Assembly (NCBI GenBank): GCA_030529625.1 | Contig: JAUMWN010000016.1 | Coordinates: 1-39,420, forward strand | Length of the DNA: 39,420 bases | Direction: 5' to 3' | Source of the DNA: Coriobacteriales bacterium | GTDB lineage: Bacteria; Actinomycetota; Coriobacteriia; Coriobacteriales; Atopobiaceae | Shown: piece after piece, positions 7,717-14,822 of the stretch | How the letters are laid out: each line of letters opens with the position of its first letter | How positions within the stretch are numbered: the stretch's first letter is position 1 | Position numbers and translations under genes: made by a program | Notes under the pieces: generated by a model | Told to the model about the DNA's origin: nothing | Database searches by the model: none | Seen by the model: the letters and a program-made list of their open reading frames with translations, nothing else

Positions 7717-8562
7717 ATGAAGCGCGGACTGGTATGGATGATGAGCACCATGATGGCGTTTACACTGGGTACGGGACTGGCGGCCTGCAACGCGCCTGCC
7801 CCCACGGATGAGCCAAAGCAGGATGTGGTCGAGACAAAGGGCGACGACACAAAGACGGACGACACCACCTCCCAAGACACCGGGTCACAAACCGAGAAGC
7901 CCCACGGCGTGGCCATCAATCTGTCGGACGACTCCATCCTCACCTTTGACGGCAGCGAGGCGTCGACCCAGCTGGTGGAGGACATGCGCGCGGGCAAGAC
8001 CCCAAAGTCGTGCACTGTGCGGTACGACCAAATGGGCGCCCGACCCACCGTAACCGTCACCGACGCGCGAACGATACGCGACGTGTACAAGAAGCTGGCA
8101 CGCATGCACGTGGGCGGCACGACCAACATGAGCGTGACCGATAGCTATCACCTCGTGTCGTTTGAGCTGCAGGACGGCACTGTGGTGTCGTTCGACTTCG
8201 AGGGCGAAGACATTCTCGTGCGCAAGGACCAAAACTACGCGGTCGCAGACGAAGGCAACCTGTGGCCATACGTGCGGGAGCTGCAGGACGACTACGTAGA
8301 GGAGCAGAACGCCAGTCCCGACGCCCTGACAATCACCCTTGAGGACGACAAAGAGATTGTCGCAAAGTGCCCCAAGTCGGCCGTGCCAGGAGAGACCGTG
8401 CAGGTGAAGGTGTACTGCGTGGAAGATGCCGACCGTCACATTTCCGTTAACAACGACGAGAACTACGGCGACTTCGTGTCGGTTGAGGACTACGAGTTCG
8501 TAATGCCCAACAAGCCGGTGACCGTGCGCGCGTGGCTGTCCTTTGATTATCCCGGCGCATAA
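7717..8562 (+). CDS. lipoprotein of unknown function
   Basis: Predicted 281-residue lipoprotein. The signal peptide ends in the lipobox GLAAC, followed by a ~45-residue linker rich in Asp, Thr and Lys. The rest has no domain I recognise; the middle (RTIRDVYKKLARMHVGG, then a Phe-Glu-rich strand segment) looks like a small alpha/beta fold, and the end (YEFVMPNKPVTVRAWL) is similar to the MPN-K-PV-V ending of bacterial Ig-like/InlB-type repeats. ATG 7717 follows GAAAGGACCAGGGCA; an upstream GTG at 7585 would bury the signal peptide. The stop is only 4 bases before the duplicated tRNA segment. Confidence 0.8.
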   Translation: MKRGLVWMMSTMMAFTLGTGLAACNAPAPTDEPKQDVVETKGDDTKTDDTTSQDTGSQTEKPHGVAINLSDDSILTFDGSEASTQLVEDMRAGKTPKSCTVRYDQMGARPTVTVTDARTIRDVYKKLARMHVGGTTNMSVTDSYHLVSFELQDGTVVSFDFEGEDILVRKDQNYAVADEGNLWPYVRELQDDYVEEQNASPDALTITLEDDKEIVAKCPKSAVPGETVQVKVYCVEDADRHISVNNDENYGDFVSVEDYEFVMPNKPVTVRAWLSFDYPGA

Positions 8563-8566
8563 CAGG

Positions 8567-8662
8567 CAAAACAGGCCAGCCGGTTACCCGACTGGCCTGC
8601 GAATTCTCTGGTGCCCCCGGGCCGATTCGAACGGCCGACACCCGCTTTAGGAGAGCGGTGCT
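8567..8662. repeat. att-like direct repeat, left copy (tRNA-Arg 3' half)
   Basis: These 96 bases are identical to 9076-9171. They hold 54 bases of the tRNA-Arg 3' half plus its terminator hairpin, and lack the tRNA 5' half: after GCGGTGCT the sequence turns to unrelated DNA. A partial tRNA copy at an even distance from the full gene is the usual mark of site-specific integration into a tRNA. Confidence 0.85.
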
Positions 8663-8774
8663 TTAGCCGTGGTTGCGTAAGAACGCGATTCTCATGTCTG
8701 CATACTCTAAAGATGGGTACAATAGCGGTAGGCGGCACGCCTAGGCCCCATCTAGGCAACGCCACGTTTTTCTA

Positions 8775-8814
8775 TGGCCGAAGGAGCTGCTATCTCCTAT
8801 CGGCCACTATTTTT
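8775..8814 (+). terminator. intrinsic terminator pointing right
   Basis: TGGCCGAAGGAG pairs with CTCCTATCGGCCA (one bulge) and is followed by CTATTTTT, so it terminates plus-strand transcripts. A candidate -10 TACAAT at 8718-8723 would give an RNA of about 85 bases. The hairpin overlaps the 3' end of the minus-strand small ORF. Confidence 0.6.
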
Positions 8815-8943
8815 ACCGTTTCGCCGTCTACGTGCTCGGTTTCGCCGCCTTCTTCGTTGTCGCTGCCGCTCGGCCTCGGCCTGTGCGGTGTGCAAGCAAA
8901 TCAATGCCGTTATCAGCTCCAAGAGTCTTGTTAGCAATTCCAT
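8797..8943 (-). CDS. 48-residue Arg-rich small protein in the att scar
   Basis: ATG 8943 follows a perfect TAAGGAGGT with 7 bases of spacing. The 48 residues begin with a short hydrophobic helix (MELLTRLLELITALICL) and end in a strongly basic tail (about 17 Arg in the last 25 residues). I recognise no family. It is the only gene-like item between the two tRNA-Arg repeats. The ribosome site and the codon-start position make translation likely. A small membrane-active protein such as a type I toxin, or a nucleic-acid-binding remnant of a phage or integrative element, would both fit; neither is shown. Confidence 0.5.
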   Translation of the reverse strand: MELLTRLLELITALICLHTAQAEAERQRQRRRRRNRARRRRNGKNSGR

Positions 8944-9075
8944 AGGCATTACCTCCTTAAGAGGCGTTGCCTAGCGCGAGACATGCCGTCTACCACGCAA
9001 GAGGATAACACCTGTCGTCTCCTCGTGCACCACATCAGCATCCGCAAGAGAGGCTCTCTTTGCACGCACACCAAA

Positions 9076-9107
9076 CAAAACAGGCCAGCCGGTTACCCGA
9101 CTGGCCT
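9076..9107 (-). terminator. terminator of tRNA-Arg
   Basis: On the minus strand the hairpin AGGCCAGTCGGG/CCGGCTGGCCT, with one mismatch, is followed by TGTTTTG, 10 bases past the CCA end of the tRNA. A second identical copy lies in the left repeat at 8567-8598. Confidence 0.7.
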
Positions 9108-9171
9108 GCGAATTCTCTGGTGCCCCCGGGCCGATTCGAACGGCCGACACCCGCTTTAGGAGAGCGGTGCT
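9076..9171. repeat. att-like direct repeat, right copy (inside tRNA-Arg)
   Basis: It is identical to 8567-8662 over 96 bases and ends inside the anticodon-stem side of the tRNA. The segment from one copy to the next is 509 bp, far too short for an integrase gene, so what remains is a deletion scar or a minimal passenger. Confidence 0.85.
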
Positions 9172-9193
9172 CTATCCCCTGAGCTACGGAGGC
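9118..9193 (-). tRNA. tRNA-Arg (anticodon CCU)
   Basis: On the minus strand the acceptor stem GCCTCCG pairs with CGGGGGC (one G-U), followed by ACCA with CCA encoded. The D-arm GCTCAGGGGATAGAGC, the anticodon loop CTCCTAA with anticodon CCT, and the T-arm GGCCGTTCGAATCGGCC are all normal. It reads the codon AGG. This gene is a common integration target for phages and integrative elements, in agreement with the partial copy at 8609-8662. Confidence 0.95.
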
Positions 9194-9228
9194 GTAGGTG
9201 CCATTGTAGCACTTTGCGACGACTGCGC

Positions 9229-9891
9229 CTAACGCTTAAAGAAGCTGGGGCGCTTGGCCTTGCGCTCGGCCTTCTCGGCCTCCTCCTTTTTGGCCTTCTC
9301 CACGAGGAGGGTCTTGAGGCGTTTGTCCGACATGGACTCCGCGCGCTTCTCGGCCTCCTTGCGCATGGGACGTATCTTGGTAAAGTCAAAGATCATGCCC
9401 ACAATGACCACGATGTAGGCCATCACCATGCTCACCACCGCGGCAATGCCTATGGCGGACTGGGGGTCTTCCTTCGCGCTGGTTATACGTCCGTAGAGCA
9501 AGAGCGCAATGGCCATGAGCACGACGGCCGCGATGAGAAACACCCACCACATCTTGCGCGACTTCATGTAGTCCTCGTTCTGCTCAAGGAGCATTTGCGT
9601 CACGTTGTAGCGACGATCCTCTACTTCGCGATCCTTGCGACGCTGGGCTTTGCGCTCCTCCTTGCTCATGTCGGCCTTGGGCTTTTTGCCCGAGCTCACC
9701 ACGCGCACGCCTGCCGCCGCCTTACGCGACGGCTTGCTGCGGGCCGCCGAGCGCCTGGAGAACCCTTGGTCCGACGACCTTGAGGTCGAGCCGCCAGACT
9801 CCGAGTCTCCCTTTGCGGACGGGCGCTCAAAGGGGTTGCCGCTTGCCGCCACTTCCTCGCGAGCGCCTTTAATGGTGTCCTTTAACGACAT
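9229..9891 (-). CDS. two-segment membrane protein with basic coiled ends
   Basis: A 220-residue protein of unknown function. Residues ~1-110 are Ser/Lys/Arg-rich and disordered, then two membrane segments (WWVFLIAAVVLMAIALLLYG and AAVVSMVMAYIVVIVGMIF) and a Lys/Glu-rich helical tail (EKRAESMSDKRLKTLLVEK). Both ends should be cytoplasmic. AAAGGAG is 7 bases before the ATG and lies inside the last codons of purC; purC stops one base before this start, so the genes are translationally coupled. Co-occurrence with purC does not explain its job. Confidence 0.8.
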   Translation of the reverse strand: MSLKDTIKGAREEVAASGNPFERPSAKGDSESGGSTSRSSDQGFSRRSAARSKPSRKAAAGVRVVSSGKKPKADMSKEERKAQRRKDREVEDRRYNVTQMLLEQNEDYMKSRKMWWVFLIAAVVLMAIALLLYGRITSAKEDPQSAIGIAAVVSMVMAYIVVIVGMIFDFTKIRPMRKEAEKRAESMSDKRLKTLLVEKAKKEEAEKAERKAKRPSFFKR

Positions 9892-9892
9892 G

Positions 9893-10777
9893 CTATTGCT
9901 CCTTTGCAGGGACGAACTCCTCGCCCGTAATGATTTGGTATGCCTCCATGTAGCGCTGGGACGTCCCCTGGATCACCTCTTGGGGCAGGTGCGGCGGCTC
10001 ACCCGTCATGTCCCAGTTGGCCCGCAGCCAGTCGCGCACGAACTGCTTGTCGTAGCTGGGCTGCACCTTGCCGGGCTCGTAGCCCTGCGCAGGCCAAAAG
10101 CGGCTCGAGTCTGGCGTGAGGCACTCGTCGATTATGGTGAGCTGACCGTCGATGAAGCCAAACTCAAACTTGGTGTCGGCAATGATGATGCCGCGCGTGG
10201 AGGCATACTCGGCCGCTGCGTTGTAGATCTTGAGCGACGCATCGCGCAGCTGGGACGCCACGTCGGCGCCTACGATCTGCACGCACCGGTCGTACGAGAT
10301 GTTCTCGTCGTGCTCACCCAGCTCGGCCTTGGTGGACGGCGTAAAGATGGCCTGGGGAATGCGGCTGGCCTCCACCAGACCGTCGGGCAGCTTGATCCCG
10401 CACACGGTTCCGTCCGCGTCGTAGGTCTTCTTGCCAGACCCCGTGAGGTAGCCGCGCACGATGGCCTCGATGGGCACCGTCTGCGCCTTGCGCACCAGCA
10501 TGGAACGCCCGGCCAGGTAGTCTGTGTACTTGCGGTACTCCTGCGGATACTCTGCCGGGTCCATGGTAATCATGTGGTGCGGCAGGAGGTTGGCGAAGCG
10601 CTGGAACCAAAACGCCGAGATGCGCGTGAGAATCTCGCCCTTGTACGGAATCTCGTCGGGCAGCACGAAGTCGTAGGCGCTCACGCGGTCGCTTGCCACC
10701 ATGAGCAGGCTGTCGCCACAATCGTATATGTCGCGAACCTTGCCACGACTATCGGGACGGAGTTCGATGTTGGACAT
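9893..10777 (-). CDS. purC: SAICAR synthase
   Basis: Phosphoribosylaminoimidazole-succinocarboxamide synthase, 294 residues. It joins aspartate to CAIR using ATP in purine synthesis in the cytosol. Family motifs are clear: GKVRDIY, VASDRVSAYDFV, LTRISAFWF, EAIVRGYLTGSG and IIADTKFEFG, then the ending WLRANWDMTGEPPHLP. The start has AAGGGAGAG upstream. It is the longer purC form with an extended C-terminus, common in Actinomycetota and yeast-like enzymes. purB (adenylosuccinate lyase), which acts on the product, is 4 kb away on the same strand but in another transcription unit. Confidence 0.97.
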   Translation of the reverse strand: MSNIELRPDSRGKVRDIYDCGDSLLMVASDRVSAYDFVLPDEIPYKGEILTRISAFWFQRFANLLPHHMITMDPAEYPQEYRKYTDYLAGRSMLVRKAQTVPIEAIVRGYLTGSGKKTYDADGTVCGIKLPDGLVEASRIPQAIFTPSTKAELGEHDENISYDRCVQIVGADVASQLRDASLKIYNAAAEYASTRGIIIADTKFEFGFIDGQLTIIDECLTPDSSRFWPAQGYEPGKVQPSYDKQFVRDWLRANWDMTGEPPHLPQEVIQGTSQRYMEAYQIITGEEFVPAKEQ

Positions 10778-10811
10778 GCGTCTCTCCCTTTCCTTGAGTC
10801 ACATGTACGGT

Positions 10812-10838
10812 ATTGTAGACCAACTCAACTGCGTTGAG
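10812..10838 (-). promoter_or_regulatory. purC promoter -10 box and small hairpin
   Basis: The minus strand has TACAAT (10812-10817), which would start a leader of about 27 bases before purC; the -35 is weak. Next to it is a 6-bp stem CTCAAC-TGC-GTTGAG (10824-10838), just 9 bases outside the end of the upstream kinase gene (stop at 10844). It may be the terminator of the two-component operon, overlapping the purC promoter. Confidence 0.4.
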
Positions 10839-10843
10839 GGCGG

Positions 10844-12337
10844 CTACTTCTGCTTCCTCTGCGTGATGGGCAGACGCAGCGTGAAGGTCGTTCCCACGCC
10901 CTCCTCCGAGTCCACCGCAATCGTGCCGTTGTGACGGTCCACGATCTCCTTGGTAAGGGCAAGGCCCACGCCCAGGCCGCCGGCAACGCGCTCGCGGCTT
11001 GCGTCAGAGCGCCAGAAGCGGCTAAACACGCGCGGCATGTCCTCCTTGGCAATACCCATGCCGGTATCCTGCACCGAAAGGAGCACATTGCGGCGATTGC
11101 GCGCGACCTTAACCCACACGTTGCCACCCTCGGCCGTGTAGCGCATGGCATTGCTCAGAAGGTTGACCATGGCCTCGCGAATGAGGTCGGGGTCCAGCTC
11201 CGCATAGAACTCGCGATGTCCAGTCTCGTTTTGGTATATGAGCTCGATGCCGTTGTCTTGGAACAGCTGGCTGTGTACGGTAACCAGGTCCTCGACGAGT
11301 GCCACCACGTCGCAACGCTCTATGTTGAGCGGTGTCGTTCCGTTCTCCATGCGAGACAGGCGCAGCATGGCGTCCACAAGGCGCGAAAGGCGTCGGACTT
11401 CCACCGAAACCGTGGCGAGGTTGTTTTGGTCTGCGGGCATCACGCCGTCCTGCATAGCCTCAACCGTCGCCTGCATGGCCATGAGCGGTGTGCGCAGCTC
11501 GTGCGCCACATCGCTGGTAAGGCGGTGCTCAAACTTTATGTCGTGCTCAAGTGACGAGGCCATGTCGTCGAAGGTCTCGCCAAGACGGCCGATCTCGTCG
11601 GTGCCCGAGAGTCCGGTGCGCGCCGTGAGGTCTCCGTTGCGAATCTGCGAGGCCGTGGTGGTTATGCGCTTGATGGGCTTGGTAAGCGCCCGCGCCACGA
11701 AGTAGCCAATCACGCAGGCAAACACGACCGCCAGGCTTGCGGCGGTGATGATGGCCGCATACGAGTTGGTGCGAAACACCGAGTCGCTCTTGGTGAGCAG
11801 CGCGTCGGAGCTTGCCGACCAAAACGTGAGCGTGCCCGCCACAAAGCTCACGCGGCCCTCCTCGCCCTCTACCATGATGTCGGCGGTCACGATTGAGTTC
11901 TCGTCGAGTGGCATGATGATGCGGCGCTGCTTGCCCGTGCGCGTAACCGCTATGGCGCCGCCAGAGTCGTCATCGTAGAGCACCTCGCCCTCGTCGTTGG
12001 CAAGGCGCATGCCCACCTCGGGCATGGACTCGGAGGTGCTGGCCATAAACTCCAGGGTCTCGTTGGTCCAGGCCTTGTGCTCGCCGTACTGCTGGGCCAG
12101 GGTCTCGGCCGTCTGCTCCACCATGCGCTGCATGTTGGCGCGCGTGTAGGACTGGAACTGGTCCTCCCACACGAAGGCGAGCACGGCCGACAGCACCACG
12201 GCCGACAGCACGGCCGTGAGCGCAAAGGAGAGCGTCATGCGCGTGCTGTACTTGAGCGTACTGCGCGGCTGGCGCTTTATGGTGTTGTAGGAAGAGGCAT
12301 GCGAATCCGCGACGGACTCGCGGTCGTCGTTAGCCAC
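10844..12337 (-). CDS. HAMP-containing sensor histidine kinase
   Basis: A 497-residue membrane kinase, partner of the response regulator just upstream. It has a first membrane segment (LSFALTAVLSAVVLSAVLAFV), a ~130-residue extracellular sensor, a second segment (YAAIITAASLAVVFACVIGYFV), a HAMP linker (TKPIKRITTTASQIRNGD), HisKA with SDVAHELRTPL (phospho-His near residue 281) and HATPase motifs DTGMGI and GGLGVGLALT. The GTG start at 12337 lies 15 bases after the regulator stop and has a poor ribosome site, so translation is probably coupled. The architecture is like PhoR/CssS-type stress sensors; the signal is unknown. Confidence 0.92.
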   Translation of the reverse strand: MANDDRESVADSHASSYNTIKRQPRSTLKYSTRMTLSFALTAVLSAVVLSAVLAFVWEDQFQSYTRANMQRMVEQTAETLAQQYGEHKAWTNETLEFMASTSESMPEVGMRLANDEGEVLYDDDSGGAIAVTRTGKQRRIIMPLDENSIVTADIMVEGEEGRVSFVAGTLTFWSASSDALLTKSDSVFRTNSYAAIITAASLAVVFACVIGYFVARALTKPIKRITTTASQIRNGDLTARTGLSGTDEIGRLGETFDDMASSLEHDIKFEHRLTSDVAHELRTPLMAMQATVEAMQDGVMPADQNNLATVSVEVRRLSRLVDAMLRLSRMENGTTPLNIERCDVVALVEDLVTVHSQLFQDNGIELIYQNETGHREFYAELDPDLIREAMVNLLSNAMRYTAEGGNVWVKVARNRRNVLLSVQDTGMGIAKEDMPRVFSRFWRSDASRERVAGGLGVGLALTKEIVDRHNGTIAVDSEEGVGTTFTLRLPITQRKQK

Positions 12338-12352
12338 CGCCGTGTGCCTACG

Positions 12353-13099
12353 CTAGTTGGCGCGGGCGCGCGCGGCCTTTGCCTTGTCACCCTTGTCGGG
12401 AGACTCAAAGCGATAGCCAACGCCGTGAACGGTGTAGAGCCAGCGCGGATTGCGCGGGTCGTCGCCCAGCTTTGCGCGCAGGTTCTTTACGTGCGAATCG
12501 ATGGTGCGCTCGTATCCCTCAAAGTCGTAGCCCAGGACCTTCTCAACCAGCTCCATGCGCGTGTACACGCGGCCCGGGAAGCGCGCGAGCGTGGTGAGTA
12601 GCTTGAACTCGGACGCCGTAAGGTCGATCTCCTCATCACAAATGGTTACCTTGTGGCCGGAGATATCTATAACGAGGTCTCCAAAGTCAAGCACCTCCAG
12701 CTGGGGCTCGCTCTCGGCATGGGCGCGACGCAGCAGGGCGCGCACGCGTGCCACCAGCTCGCGCGGCGAGAAGGGCTTAATAAGATAGTCGTCCGCGCCA
12801 AGCTCCAGGCCAATGATGCGGTCCTCCACCTCGCCCTTTGCCGTAAGCATGATGATGGGGACGTTGGACGTCTCGCGAATGGAACGACACACGCGCTCGC
12901 CCGAGAGCTTGGGGAGCATGAGGTCCAGAATCACGATGTCGAACGGGTACTTCTCGAACTCCTCAACCGCGCTCTGCCCATCGCCCACGCCGCGCACGAT
13001 GTAGTTCTCGCGCTCGTCGCGCTCAAAATAGGCCGCGACCGCATCGCGGATGGCCTTTTCGTCCTCAACCAGAAGGATTCTTTTCTCGTTTGCACTCAT
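12353..13099 (-). CDS. OmpR-family response regulator
   Basis: A 248-residue regulator with a receiver domain (LLVEDEKA acidic pocket, phospho-acceptor Asp59 in DIVILDLMLPK, MLTAK, and Lys in LIKPFSPREL) and a winged-helix DNA-binding domain (LTASEFKLLTTLARFPGRVYTR, VKNLRAKLGDD, YTVHGVGYRF). The tail is Lys/Ala-rich. ATG has GAGGAG 7 bases upstream. It is first in the operon with the HAMP kinase and probably controls its own promoter. Confidence 0.95.
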   Translation of the reverse strand: MSANEKRILLVEDEKAIRDAVAAYFERDERENYIVRGVGDGQSAVEEFEKYPFDIVILDLMLPKLSGERVCRSIRETSNVPIIMLTAKGEVEDRIIGLELGADDYLIKPFSPRELVARVRALLRRAHAESEPQLEVLDFGDLVIDISGHKVTICDEEIDLTASEFKLLTTLARFPGRVYTRMELVEKVLGYDFEGYERTIDSHVKNLRAKLGDDPRNPRWLYTVHGVGYRFESPDKGDKAKAARARAN

Positions 13100-13197
13100 G
13101 GCCGTCTCCTCACTTCGCGGTATGGCTGTATTTGGGGTAACTATAAGTGTAACGCAGATATGGGCAGTTAGGAACCGTCAAGGCAGGTGACTGGAAG

Positions 13198-13302
13198 CCG
13201 CACAGAGGGGACAGTTCCCCGAGTGTAGGCCGTGACGTCCTGTACTCGGGGAATCGTCTTTGCGCGGCCTGCACTCGGGGGACTGTCCCCTCTGTGCAGC
13301 CG
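13198..13302. repeat. imperfect long inverted repeat, family with CACAGAGGGGACAGT
   Basis: The left arm (CACAGAGGGGACAGT, then CCCCGAGTG, then AGGCCG) pairs with a right arm (CGGCCTGCACTCGGGG, then ACTGTCCCCTCTGTG) with two mismatches. A middle segment (CTGTACTCGGGGAATCG) could pair alternatively with the left arm. It lies between the end of a Tat lipoprotein gene and the start side of the two-component operon. A close relative is at 31316-31436. Confidence 0.75.
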
Positions 13303-13305
13303 GCA

Positions 13306-14508
13306 TCACCACGCAAACGAGCGCACGCTCACCGAGGAGGGATAACCCGACTGCTCGTCCTTTACCGTGGCAAAGGTAACGAAGTCGTCGGTCTGGCCCA
13401 CCCTAGCGGGAAACTCGCCGTAGTCCACGCAGCGGTTGACGGCTGTGAGAATGGAGTAGGTGGACTTGCGCACGTCCACCACGAAGTAGGAGGTGCGACT
13501 CTTGATAATGAACTGATCGCCCTTGCCCGCCACGTTTGCGCTGGGCTCGCGCGGCAGCTTTACAAACGGGCCTTCGCTGGGACCAATGTAGGTTCCCATG
13601 GTGCCAAACATGCCGCCAGAGCTGTAGCTCGCCTCGATGGAGATGGCAAAGCGATTGCCCACGTAGGCCGCATGGAACGGCTTGATGGTTTGCGGCAGCA
13701 CGAGCTGGTCCACAACCGTGGCCAAATCGTCGTCTATGGCATATGCCGTGACTCCGTAATACACTCCCTCGTTGGCGCGCACGCGAGGAACGAGCACCGC
13801 GACGTCACCCGATATGCACGGCCCAACGGCAAACCGTCCCGGCGACTCGACCACCGCCTGGGCATTCTCGCCCCCCAACTTCCAGAGGTAGCAAAACGAG
13901 TGCTCCTTGGTCTTGGTGCCCCCAATCGACGGCATAACCTGCCAGAGCACGCGCTTGCCAACGCATGCGAATCCTGGCGGTTCGTAGTCGGAGTCCGCCT
14001 GCCACAGCGTGGCGGCGTCCGACCCAATCTTCCCGTTGTCCAGCGACGCCGCATACAGCGTCCAGCTGTGCTCGAGGTAGTCGAGCTCGATCCACGCATA
14101 CACCTCATCGGAACAGCGCGCGTCAAAGATCACAGTGGTGTGGTTGTCGCCGCGCACGTCGGGCAGGACCTCGACCACCTCGCCCTTATCGGTTGAGAAC
14201 ACGCAGCCCTTTACCATGGGCGACGCCGACGACCCCGTTTGCGTCACGGGTAGCCACGTACCCGTCCCCTCGTGCAGCACGCTGCCCAGCGGAATGGTCC
14301 ACGAGTTGGTCTCCTTAAGCTCCAAGTCCGTTTCCTCGTATTCCTCGAGGATGTTGACGGCCTTGTCGGAGTCCACCACCAACGGCTCGGGCACCTCCTG
14401 CTGCTCTGGGTTGGTGCAGCCCGGAAGCACCCCAACGACGGCTCCTGTCGCGGCGGCAATGCCGGCGCCCCTAAAGAGTCCCCGCCGAGAGATACTAAGC
14501 CATCGCAC
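13306..14508 (-). CDS. Tat-exported lipoprotein
   Basis: A 400-residue protein. A twin-arginine signal (SISRRGLFRG) and a lipobox VLPGC with Cys31 show Tat export followed by lipid anchoring. The body looks like beta-strand repeats, possibly a beta-propeller (e.g. FACVGKRVLWQVMPS, RFAISIEASYSSGG, ISGDVAVLVPRV), but I do not recognise a family. The GTG start is chosen for AAGGAG 6 bases upstream; it overlaps the end of the TSCPD gene by 14 bases, so it is in the same transcript. Tat use suggests it folds or binds a cofactor before export. Confidence 0.85.
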   Translation of the reverse strand: MRWLSISRRGLFRGAGIAAATGAVVGVLPGCTNPEQQEVPEPLVVDSDKAVNILEEYEETDLELKETNSWTIPLGSVLHEGTGTWLPVTQTGSSASPMVKGCVFSTDKGEVVEVLPDVRGDNHTTVIFDARCSDEVYAWIELDYLEHSWTLYAASLDNGKIGSDAATLWQADSDYEPPGFACVGKRVLWQVMPSIGGTKTKEHSFCYLWKLGGENAQAVVESPGRFAVGPCISGDVAVLVPRVRANEGVYYGVTAYAIDDDLATVVDQLVLPQTIKPFHAAYVGNRFAISIEASYSSGGMFGTMGTYIGPSEGPFVKLPREPSANVAGKGDQFIIKSRTSYFVVDVRKSTYSILTAVNRCVDYGEFPARVGQTDDFVTFATVKDEQSGYPSSVSVRSFAW

Positions 14509-14767
14509 GGGCCGCTCCTTGCGCCTGACGCAGGGCCTTGGTCATTTGGTCGGCGCACGAGGTGCCGCGGTGTCCGCAGGTGTTACCCTCCAAGAGCTCC
14601 ACGATCTGGTCTACGGGCTGTCCCTTTACCAGCTTTGCCACGGCCTTGGTGTTGCCGTTGCAGCCGCCGTAAAAGCGAACCTCCTCAATGGTGTTGCCGT
14701 CATCGGAGACGGCCACGTGTATGTTGCGCGGGCACACACGCGCGGGTGTGAAGTCCATCTCGTACAT
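14495..14767 (-). CDS. TSCPD-domain four-cysteine protein
   Basis: A 90-residue protein of the TIGR03905-like family: it contains Cys12, Cys36, Cys64 and Cys71, with GGCNGNTKAVAKLVKG and NTCGHRGTSCADQ. The TSCPD domain is also seen as a C-terminal part of some ribonucleotide reductases; the stand-alone form is uncharacterised, and the four Cys suggest metal binding. It sits first in a transcript with a Tat lipoprotein, overlapping it by 14 bases. ATG has AGGGGAAAG upstream. Confidence 0.85.
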   Translation of the reverse strand: MYEMDFTPARVCPRNIHVAVSDDGNTIEEVRFYGGCNGNTKAVAKLVKGQPVDQIVELLEGNTCGHRGTSCADQMTKALRQAQGAARAMA

Positions 14768-14822
14768 GTCTTTCCCCTATCGTTTGCAGTTGCGGCAGTC
14801 AGTGGGCGTACGACACGCGAGG

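Larger units (their letters stand above)
8752..8974. repeat. 12-bp inverted repeat around a small ORF
   Basis: CTAGGCAACGCC (8752-8763) and its exact complement (8963-8974) frame the small ORF. They lie within the tRNA-flanked segment. Just left is a hairpin TAGGCG-GCA-CGCCTA (8729-8743). No target-site duplication is visible, so a transposon is not shown; a long-range mRNA stem is another option. Confidence 0.5.

Noticed and set aside
8609..8662. Second tRNA-Arg gene
   Set aside because: Only the 3' half is present; the D-arm and 5' acceptor strand are missing, so it cannot make a tRNA.
8752..8974. Insertion sequence between the 12-bp inverted repeats
   Set aside because: There is no transposase and no target-site duplication next to the ends.
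10778..10843. Purine riboswitch before purC
   Set aside because: The leader is about 27 bases after the -10 box, too short for a known aptamer, and no matching fold is visible.
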